Shown here piece by piece: positions 1 through 9,086 of a stretch of DNA of 64,000 nucleotides. Each line of letters opens with the position of its first letter. Positions within the stretch are counted from its first letter, which is position 1. The notes beneath the pieces were generated by a model, which saw nothing but the letters and a program-made list of their open reading frames with translations, did no database searches and was not told where the DNA came from. The translations under genes and the position numbers were made by a program. Source of the stretch: Stenogyne calaminthoides (taxonomy: Eukaryota > Streptophyta > Magnoliopsida > Lamiales > Lamiaceae); the NCBI GenBank assembly GCA_037126765.1, contig JBBCBC010000002.1, positions 45,884,889 to 45,948,888 of the forward strand, in the 5' to 3' direction.

Positions 1-358
1 CTAACTTTCTCTCCTCAGGAGTCAGTTGGTCATCAGACTTAGGAAATTCTGCTCTAGGATCAATTCTCTCATCTTTTGTTCCTCTGGGATTCACGACAAT
101 AAATTGAAATGGTACTTGAGAGACCACTCTCCACATACGCTCATGTTTAGAATACAGTGAGCTGCGTTCTCGATCTCCATAAATCATAGTTCTCCAATCG
201 AGAACATGGGAAGTTTTTTAGAAGACATTTGTATCTGAGCTTTTGAAAACAAAATTCAGCAAATAAGATCAGTTCAGATAGACCACAAGTATTTTTAGCA
301 AATAAGACTTTGGTCAACAAAGCAAGTGGTCAAGTTGAACCACTGCTCTGATACCACT
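1..358 (-). mobile_element. Copia retrotransposon internal start: primer binding site and broken gag
   Basis: Read on the minus strand, 345-357 is the complement of the copia-type primer binding site (TGGTATCAGAGC class, initiator Met-tRNA primer), directly inside the LTR that begins at 359. Further in (about 1-210, minus) the translation shows gag-like pieces: NYDLWRSR in one frame and MWRVVSQVPF followed by LTPEERKL in another, resembling the N-terminal part of copia gag polyproteins. The pieces are in different frames, so gag is already broken here. The rest of the element lies left of the window. Confidence 0.75.
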
Positions 359-2436
359 TGTTGGTCCTGGGAAAAACGAGTCTTACACGTGTATGGGGGA
401 GGGAATACACGTGTTCAGTGTCTTTAAAACTTTTTCTTACTGAGGTCAGCTTGGGTCAGATAATCCTCAAGATTAGGTCCCGAGAAGCACAGACGCTCTC
501 GAGTCAAAGTCTCTCGAGACAATGATCCCGAAATGCTTTCGAAACCTCGGATAATCCCAACCGAGTCCTAAGTTTGAGAGATCCCGAGTTGCTTGGATCG
601 ATAACTAACTTCATCAACCCTCGGAAGAGTGAGTTCGGTTTGGTAACTATCTGTTCTAGCTACTCGGATATGTCTTAATGGTTGGCCCTTTAGTTTATAC
701 TGTTTTAAGCTTTGTTGAAAACCTTCCTTTAATGGAATAGTGATTAGGGGCGTGATTCAATTACATGCAACTTCCAAAGGATTGATTCCAATCAAGTATC
801 GGTGAAAATATGCTTTCAAACTTCGGTGATGCAAATTGTTAAGCCACGATAAAAGAAAGCAATAAACAACACAGAATTTATAGTGGTTCGAGACTCAAAC
901 TCCTCGTCCACTCTCTCTCGATCTTTAGAGAAATTCACTAATCACTTCGAGCTTTACGACTACCTCGCGTTTTACTTACTCAACTCGGCCTTGAGTTTTC
1001 TGACTACTCCACGTAGTTTACTTACTCAACCCGACCTTGAGCTTTCTAACTACCTCCGTAGTTTACTTACTCAAACACAAACAAGCTTTAAAACTACCTC
1101 TGTAGCTTACTAACTTCACCTCTAGAGTTTTCTGACTACTCCGCGTAGTTTACTAACTCTTTACAACTCTTCTCACCAACAAACACACTCCAACTACCTT
1201 CTCAAGGGTTTGGGGTTTCTCGGTTGGTTTCCAACTAGGATGAGATATCCTTTACAATGAAGCACAATGCAAAGGGTTAGGATATCTCAACTAAGCTTTG
1301 GATATGTCTTATCAAGCTAGGCTTAGTATAGTGAGCTCTCTTCGAAATAAAGCACTTGGGAAATTCTTGGTTTTTCGAGTTCTTCAACTTGCAATAATAA
1401 GTTTGAGCTCTTGAGTTGCGTATAAATTTCCCGTAACCTTACAATGTAGAGGGTCACTAGTATTTATAGGCATACACCAAGGTTACTCTTGAAAACTATC
1501 TATTGGAGAGATAGCTTCGTGAGTTTCCTCTTATGGTGTGTGAGGAACGACTATATTTAGGGTTTGAAACTCCCTAACACGTTTTAGGCAATAGCCTTTC
1601 ATGTAGCCGGTCTTCACTTTTTGCGTTTGGGAACTTTGTACTTCGACATCTTTTTTTCAAATGACACATCCTTTGTCGATTCGATATGGTACAGTGTTGT
1701 CTTCCTCTTTTTGACTTTTGTCTCCAGTTAAAGGTAGACACCTTCAACGGCTCTTTTGGTTACAAACTCTGAGTTGATATAACCTTAACAACACTTTTGT
1801 CTTAGTTCCTTTTGTCTGCATGGGAATGTCTTGGGCAATATCTATTCTCTAAGGAATCGCGATCTTCTCAGTATTGCATCCTTCAGATAGATATATTCAG
1901 TTGCCTCGGAACATTCAGGTTTATACTGAGCATTCAGTACATTACTGAGTCTTCAGTAATTACCGTGCCTTCAGTATTCTTGATCTTCAGTTCTCGATCT
2001 TGATCTTTACGTCTTGAGTCTTACGAGTCTTGAGGTCTTCGAGTCTTCTGAGATATCTTGGCCGATTATCTTTGAGTCTTCATGTTGAGTCTTGATTCCT
2101 CGGTTTCATCTTGAGTCTTGATATCTCGATTTCATCTTTGAGTCTTGATATCTCGGTTTCCTGCTTGAGTCTTGATTCTCACTTTCTTACTGAGTCTTCA
2201 GAAACTTCAGTTTCATACTGAAACTTCAGTTTCTTCAGAAACATACTGAGTTCTTCAGAGTCTTCAGAACTTATCCTGATCTATATCTGCTGACTATACA
2301 TTTTGCAGATAACATCCTGAATACTCTAAAACTGAATCCTAACTCAACTATCAAGATCATTTTGAACATGTCATACTCAGGGGTTTTGGGATCTTAATCA
2401 AAATCATATAACTTTTATTAAATTCATCTCCCAACA
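359..2436 (-). repeat. LTR of a minus-strand copia element (about 2.1 kb)
   Basis: It starts TGTTGG at 359 next to the primer binding site and ends CCCAACA at 2436, giving the TG...CA ends of an LTR. The sequence just outside (2437 on) is LINE coding sequence, so 2436 is the outer edge. Two internal low-complexity blocks are visible: imperfect repeats of about 60 bp around 900-1160 (CGTAGTTTACTTACTCAAC variants), and a series of GAGTCTT / CTTCAGT repeats around 1860-2270. The open frames at 883-1113 and 1812-2003 lie in these repeats and do not look like genes. The partner LTR is outside the window, so LTR identity cannot be measured. Confidence 0.7.
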
Positions 2437-3300
2437 CTTTCTGTAAACGGTGTGGTAGCGAACCCGAGACCGCAGAGCACGCCATGAAAGAATGTGAAGG
2501 GGCTGTCCAATTTTGGCAAAACTCACCTATTCAGATTGCCATCTCAGGTGTTGCTCATCAAGGCGAACCTTTAAGCTGCTAGATCCGTATGGTTATTGAA
2601 AAGATTCTGAAGGATAAACATGCTCTGTTTGTGACTCTGCTATGGCTGTTGTGGTGGGATAGGAATAAGCTCGTTTTTGAAGACAAGAGCATGGGCAGCA
2701 ATTTCCTGTATGCGAAGGCAGTTGGTCTTGTGGAGGAATTTAATCATGCCAACAAAGTTCTCACCGAGCCGAGTACGAATGGGGAAACAAATAACAAATG
2801 GAAGCCGCCTCCCGGGGGTTTCGTCAAGATTAACACTTGATCTGGTGGTTCTTAGGGGAGAGAGATCGGTGTGGGAGGAGTAGCTTCGGACGAGGATGGC
2901 ATGATCTTTTGGTGTTTCTCGGAGAGAGTGAATGGATTCATGGATGTTGATTCTGCGGAGGCATATGCAATGCTGCGGGGCATCCAAATAGCTTTGGCTC
3001 GAACATCGTTCAAGATCATTATGGAATCGGATTCTCAAACTTTAATTAAAGCACTCAAAAATCCCGGGTTGAACTTGTCTTTATTTGGCACTGTGACAGA
3101 AGATATCCTGGCATACAGACCGAGCTTTGAAGAAATTGGATTTGAGTGGATTCGCCGTACGGGGAATAGTGTGACGCATTGCCTAGCTGCATCTGCTTTC
3201 GAGAGGGTGGAACCATTTTGCTCTGCCGTTTTGCCGAACGAAATTGAAGTCAATGTAATAGCTGATCTTGCTTAGTTGTGTTTCGTTCTGCTTCCTGTCA
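2437..3300 (+). pseudogene. LINE (non-LTR retrotransposon) ORF2 C-terminal remnant: zinc finger and RNase H
   Basis: One reading frame from 2441 to 3275 shows CKRCGSEPETAEH..C (zf-RVT type zinc finger at the end of plant LINE reverse transcriptases), a linker with LLWLLWWDRNKLVFE, then KWKPPPGGFVKIN and an RNase H-like domain (IGVGGVASDEDG, MESDSQTLIKAL, RRTGNSVTHCLA). Stops interrupt it near 2580, 2839 and 2854. The second falls where the first catalytic Asp of RNase H is expected, so the domain cannot be active. A short A-rich run after 3300 may be the LINE tail. The 5' part has been split off by the LTR element to the left. Confidence 0.8.
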
Positions 3301-3450
3301 AAAAAAAATATATAAATTCACATAAATATATCGGTAATGCTAAATGGGGTGATTCACCCCGGGGTAAACACCCTTTAGATGTGTAAATTTAACTTAGTAC
3401 CCTTAATGAAATATTTTATACCCCGCCCGACTGGTTCATGGTTCACCCGG

Positions 3451-4639
3451 CAGAGGCGGACTTGTTTGGGTTCAAGGGGATACAACTGTACCCCCAATTT
3501 GTTTTTTGTTTTTTTTTAAGTATATCATATGTGTATAAGAATTTTTCAGCATGCCATTATAAATATAATACAAATATGTTGGACTTGGTTAAAAGTCAGT
3601 AGATTAGAGATTAGTTTTTCCCCGGTAAACTTTATCTCTTTTTTTTCCCTTTTCTTTTATCAAATTTTGGCCACAATTGTTATTTATCTTTTCCATAAAT
3701 TATTGATTTAATATAATATTATTTTTTTATAAATAAAGGGGGGTTTGTAATGTTTTCTATTTAACGTGCATATGACATTGATTGTATAAAGTTTATAATT
3801 TGAAGGTATTTGTTGAGAATTTATGAAATTAGTTAATTTAATATAATTTGTTGATAGATTAGGCTTGTTATTTTATTAGGACTTTTAATTATTGATGATT
3901 GTATTCTAACTTTTTATTACTAATTTAATTAGAAAATGATGGATGAAACATAAATATTAAAGGCAATAAATCGCTTCCATAAAGATATCCAGCCGCTTCC
4001 GAAAATGAAGATTTGACTTAATCATAAGTTATAGTTGTAATTTTATTTAAAATTTAGGCCAAATAATCAAATTTAGCATATACTTTTTGTTTTTCATCAA
4101 TTTTAGAACATACTTTTTTTATCTCCAAATTTAGCACATATTTTCACTTAATACTTAAAAATATCTCAAGTCACCATTTTCGATAAGGTCTGTCTAATGT
4201 GATCGTCCGAATCCACCTATCCTGCTGACGTGTAAATATTAGAATAAAAAAATTAAAAAAAAAATCATCACCTAAGATTAGAAAATGGGGGATATACAAA
4301 CATCTCGGGTCACTATTTTTTTTATATTAGGAGGTGATATTTTTCATTTATTTTATTTTAATATTTACACGTCAGCAAGACAAGTAAACCCCGACGACCA
4401 CATCAAACAAATTTTACCAAAATTGATGGTCCAGGATATTTTTAAGTATTAAGTGAAAGTACGTGCTAAATTTGAAGAGAGAAAAAAGTATGTGCTAAAA
4501 TTGATGAAAACCCAAAAGTATGGGCTAAATTTGATTATTTGGCCTAAAATTTAAGAAATATCATACTTATATCAGATATGATCTTATTGTATGCAATTTA
4601 TATCGTACCCCCGATTTTGAAATCCTGGGTCCGCCACTG
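3451..4639. mobile_element. Non-autonomous hAT-like transposon (1.19 kb)
   Basis: The left end reads CAGAGGCGGAC (3451) and the right end reads GTCCGCCACTG (ending 4639), an inverted pair matching the CAGnGGCGGA termini common in plant hAT elements. The flanking 8-mers TCACCCGG (3443-3450) and TCACCCGA (4640-4647) agree at 7 of 8 positions, as expected for an aged 8-bp target duplication. No transposase frame is visible. The frame at 3529-3711 is AT-rich and unlike any known protein. A separate fold-back element sits inside at 4051-4554. Confidence 0.65.
4051..4554. mobile_element. Fold-back (MITE-like) element nested in the hAT-like element
   Basis: The two halves are inverted copies. AATTTAGGCCAAATAATCAA at 4051 pairs with TTGATTATTTGGCCTAAAAT at 4531-4550. 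Further in, CTGACGTGTAAATATT (near 4223) pairs with AATATTTACACGTCAG (near 4358). The arms cover nearly the whole 0.5 kb with a short centre. No coding capacity is visible. Confidence 0.7.
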
Positions 4640-5290
4640 TCACCCGACCCGAATAAGTCATAATTTATGGTTCATTATTTAATATTTAGGACGTAGATAG
4701 TTCATCAAAATTAAAATTATCATAATTTCATTAAGGGTGGTTAAGTCATTTTACCATTTTCACCCGTGGAAATTCCTACAATTTAGAGCACCCCTAAATA
4801 TATATGGCTATTGCTATTTATCTTAAATATTTTTAAACATCAATTAATATTATTATTATTATTTTTATTTTTTTTATGTGTGCGCATGTGTGTTTCATTA
4901 TGTGTGTCAGGGGTCTTTAAAAAAAAATGGTTTGTCAGGGGGCCTCGTACGTAGGTGTTGAAAGTAGGTTGGAATTGTGGTTAATTATCTAGGACTTTGT
5001 TTCGCAATATCTACGCTGTCATGCATTCATTATTACAATTTCCGATGCCTACCTTCCTCAAAGTCACTCCATATCTCCTCTAATTTTCAACAACCCCATG
5101 TAATAATTCTCTCTCTCTCCCTCTCAACAAAAAAATGAAAATCTTCAAAAAGTTTATGTTTCTTTTGAGATGGGGTTGTTTGCAATCACTGCTACAAATT
5201 ATAGAAGTGTTTTTTTTTTAAATTGGCGTAATTTAACTTTTCAAAAAAAAAGCACTTTTAGTATTGTAGTAGTGATTCAAAACACACACT

Positions 5291-5907
5291 ATAGTGGGAG
5301 AAAGAAATTTCAAACTTTAAAATATTGATGAATAATTAAGATATATATTTATTGTGAGATATTATAGGGATAGTATGATGAAGAAATTGATTAATGTGAT
5401 ATTATTATATTATTTTAAATATATTTGGAGAATAAAAAAAAAAAATTAATGTATTGAGAGAATAAAAAGTAGAGTAGTTGTAGGTCATAAAATAGAGTAG
5501 GGTTAATAGGATTTCAAAATTCTAACTTTAAATTTCTAAATAAATGGGGATTTGAGATTGTAAAGTCTAAAGTCTAGTCGGGATCGTTTGTTTCACGACT
5601 ATCCCGCCGGACTTTGGACTTTACAATCTCAAACTCCACTTTGTTTTAAAACTTAAAGTAAGGATTTTGAAATCCGATTAACTCTACTCTATTTAATCAC
5701 ATACTACTACTCTATTTTTTATTCTCTCTATACACTTACATCATCTACCTTTTTATTTTCTCAATACTCTCAAAATAATATAATAATATCACATCAATCA
5801 ATTTTTCCATCATCCTACCCTATAAAATTCCATAACAAAAATTTATTTTAACTATTCATCAAGATTTTGAAATTCTAAGATTTCAAAGTCCAGGATTTCT
5901 CACCCAT
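5291..5907. mobile_element. Fold-back (MITE-like) element, about 0.62 kb
   Basis: This is a long imperfect inverted repeat centred near 5590. The inner arms are GTAAAGTCTAAAGTCTAGTC (about 5560) against GACTATCCCGCCGGACTTTG (about 5598-5617). The outer arms are a TTGATGAATAATTAA block (about 5325) against TTAACTATTCATCAA (about 5850). The loop is only about 12 bases. Several AT-rich blocks (AGAGTAG, TTGAGAG, AATAATATAATA) also mirror between the arms. No gene is seen. Confidence 0.7.
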
Positions 5908-6019
5908 TAAAAGCCCAAAATAAACATACCCTAATAGAACCACATTCATGATTTTGGAGAACCTATATGCTAAAACCATCTAATTTATTAGTTAATCAAA
6001 CAACAGTAATGATCCTATA

Positions 6020-6215
6020 CCCAAGGACCCGAGAATTATCCGAAGAGGATCGTATAACCATAGCAAAAGCATACAAAATTGAGTGTTTCTTATCACAATC
6101 CTTTTTTATAGTCGAAATGTTTACAAGTTGTCCGGGAAAATATGTTGGTCTGGTAGAAACAATTAGAGGGTTTCAATTGATCCTTACGAAAGATTAGATG
6201 GTCTTCCTTTATGGG
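6020..6215 (+). pseudogene. atpB: Nuclear plastid-DNA fragment: C-terminal part of atpB
   Basis: The frame reads ELSEEDRITIAKAYKIECFL, SPGKYVGL-like GKYVGLVETIRGFQLIL and LDGLPLWDG-like sequence after a stop. This is the C-terminal region of the chloroplast ATP synthase CF1 beta subunit; GKYVGLxETIRGFQLIL is the plastid form, not the mitochondrial one. Only about 65 codons are kept, with many missense changes and an in-frame stop (TAG near 6195). It is an old insertion of plastid DNA (NUPT) with no coding role. Confidence 0.85.
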
Positions 6216-6894
6216 ATGGTGTTAAGTACAGCTTTAATGTACAATACAGACTATACAAGAACTTAAAAGCAATATTTGGTGTTGTCATTCAGGATAACTG
6301 ATATAAAATCATAAGTTGGTATCCATCCGTGAAAATAATTATTTTGATAAATTAATAGGAAAAGAATACTACACTTAAATTAAATTTATTCCTCTCTAAA
6401 TTCGATCAATTTGTTGCATTAAAATATAAGATTAGCGCCCAATTACATATTATCCTTTTTCCGAAAAAAGTATTTTAATTTAGTTATGGTCAAGTCTCTT
6501 GAACGCAGAAAAGAAGTTTGTAGTTTAATTTGGGAAAAAAGGTACTCCAATTTAATAAAAATATAAAATGAATGATAAGAGTGCACCAATTGATGATATG
6601 CAGTGACTGAATCGTAGGTATTAAATTGGGATAAATATTTATATGTGAAGGTCAATCAAGTAGACCTAATAATGGTAATTTGACTCAAATTTTAAGCAAA
6701 TGGTTGGAAATGGCAAATTAATTAATAAAATAATGGGAAATATTGGATTAGTATATAAGTCATAAGAGTTAAAGGTTGGGAAAAGGTCTTTGGTTGGTTG
6801 ATGCAAAATTTAGTCAAAGATTTGGAGCGGGGGCTATCTCGGTACGGGAGAAATTTAATAAGGTTGCTCTGCAATTTTCCACGTTCCCTGCTCC

Positions 6895-6900
6895 TATAAA
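6895..6900 (+). promoter_or_regulatory. TATA box, probable MIR390 promoter
   Basis: CTCCTATAAATTCACC places a consensus TATAAA about 125 bp upstream of the miR390 guide strand. A start site about 30 bp downstream would put the hairpin near the 5' end of the primary transcript. The assignment is by position only. Confidence 0.5.
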
Positions 6901-7007
6901 TTCACCTGCTTTTCCATCATTGCCCCTCCACCATTCATCCCCTTCGTTTATACTTTATATTGTAAATGTGCATGCAATGCAATGTGTGATGAGTTTGACG
7001 GAGTTAA

Positions 7008-7126
7008 AGTACGGAGAAGCCGTAAAGCTCAGGAGGGATAGCGCCGTCTAACATCTTTGTTGACGCCGTCCATCGCAGAACTCTGTGGCGCTATCCATCC
7101 TGAGTTTCATGGATTTCTTTTGGTAC
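7008..7126 (+). ncRNA. MIR390: miR390 precursor hairpin
   Basis: Positions 7025-7045 equal the 21-nt plant miR390 guide exactly (starts AAGCTCAGGAGG, ends GATAGCGCC). Positions 7089-7109 hold the star strand (CGCTATCCATCC...GTTTCA) on the opposite arm, and the flanks GTACGGAGAAGCC and GGATTTCTTTTGGTAC extend the stem. The loop is about 43 nt. In plants miR390 is loaded into AGO7 and triggers tasiRNA production from TAS3, which limits ARF3/ARF4 and so affects leaf polarity, phase change and lateral roots. A 91-codon frame (6776-7051) overlaps the locus but is probably incidental. Confidence 0.93.
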
Positions 7127-8280
7127 TATACATAATATTGTTCGATTCTTATCTTTTAGTTTTCATATCTTTAGATTTTTAATACATGAAACAAAGTATG
7201 GTGATTCTTTAGTTATTTTTTATAGTTACATATAATAAATATAAAGTGAAATATTAATTATGAAACAGATTATCTCATTTCAAATAATTAACACATGCAT
7301 TTTTATCTTTCTTCTTTCTTTGTTTATTTGAATTTAAACACTCGAGTTTAACCGATGGTTTTCTTTATTTTTAATCGCATGTTTAATCGTAAGATTAGTA
7401 ACTCTAAAGTCCAAATGATGAACATACAGATTATCCATCTTTCGTGAATTTTTATGACTTTACAGATGAGGAAAAGAGGACTAAGTTGAAACTGTGCGCG
7501 CGGTTTTAACTTTTTTTTTTGGTATTTTTACTTATTTATTGCGCATTTTTTTGTTTACAAATTTCCACAAAAGGAAAAGTAGTGGATCAATTTAAAAGGA
7601 AGATCTATCCATGTAATTTTCGAGTATTTTGATCTTACTTAGAGTAGTCAGTTCTCGTGAACATTTAAAAAAAATACTCAATTACAAAATACTCCATTTT
7701 GTAGTACATTTTAGCTTATGAATTATCACATTTAAAAAAATATGTGAATTTATAAGATTTTGTTTTTTTAAATATATTAAAACGTGATATTTCATATATC
7801 TTGAAATGAAAGGTGTACGACAGAATACACTATTAAAACTTAAGAAGACCTGATTAATAGAAGTTTTTTGTCTTTTTATTTTTTATAGTTTTATTCTATT
7901 AGTGGCCTAGCTTAACGCTTAAATCTAGTATTTTTATTAGTACGTATTTTGAAGCAAAATAACAACAACCGTACCCTTTTTTTTGTTTTGTTTTTTTGAC
8001 AGGACAAAAAACCATAACTAGTATACGTATTTTGAAGTATGTATAGAAAATAATAAGTTTTGGTTTTGGAAAAGTGGATATGCAGGGAAGAGAATTAATG
8101 TTGTTTGGTGCATGATTGATTTAGGCCATGTGATGAATCTGGCTATCTACGAAAGGGGCCTTCCTGCACCTAAAACTTTACTGCCACCCAATTTCTGCTT
8201 TTCATAACTGATCAAACTTTATTAAAGAAAAGGAATGTAAAAATGAGGTATTTAGACTATTTTATTATGATACGGTAATT

Positions 8281-8440
8281 TGGGTATTTACGTTTTAACA
8301 CTTAAAAGATATGTGTTAATTGTGTTAAGTTGTAATCCGTCTCATATGAGTTGATTCCGTCCCTTGGATATTTACGTTTTAACACTTTGAAAAAGACGTG
8401 TTAATTGTGCTAAGTTTACTCCGTCTCATATGAGTTTTTA
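8281..8440 (+). repeat. Tandem copies of a dispersed CCGTCTCATATGAG repeat
   Basis: Two copies of about 85 bp lie head to tail (8281-8352 and 8367-8440). Each runs ATTTACGTTTTAACACTT ... GTGTTAATTGTG ... CCGTCTCATATGAG. Related sequence occurs near 51549-51672 and 59388-59515, so this is a dispersed repeat family and not a gene. Confidence 0.55.
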
Positions 8441-9086
8441 TCTTTAAGAATAAGTGTGAAAAGGAGTATGTTGATAAAAAATTCTCACTTTTCTAGAGAT
8501 GGATATTGAATAGAATCGGGCTTCATTTTAGATTTGAGCTTGACTTGTTTAATATTCGATTCATGTGTTATGTAATTTTTTAAATTAATCGAATCTAAGC
8601 AAATTTCACTACAAGAAAATAAAAGCTTGACTAAGGAATATTTTTTACATGGCTTCGGAATTTCCAACAACCTTAAATAGTAAAGATTGACATTTTTATT
8701 TTTTAAATTATTAAATAATTTGTTTGTAGGTAATTTACTTATTTAAAAATATTTAAGGGGCTTGATTCGTGCCCACCGTAAAAGTCACGACTCATGGCCC
8801 AATTTTTGAGTGCTTCAACATGGATCTTGGGCCTGAAATTTCTTATTATTTTTATAAGCCCGATCAATAAAAGAATCCATAATCCAAAATAATATTCCAA
8901 CAAAGAACACTCAATCAAATAACATCTTTGCTATATATATAAAATTAATCAGACCCCACGACTCATTACATTCATCAATCAAAAAATAGAACATAATAAC
9001 AACACCAAAAAATTAACGAATATTATATACATCAAATTAATAAAAACAATACCAATACCATCCAAAATAAACCATTTTTTCACCTC

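Noticed and set aside
6776..7051. 91-codon plus frame over the miR390 promoter
   Set aside because: It runs into the miRNA hairpin and has no conserved content.
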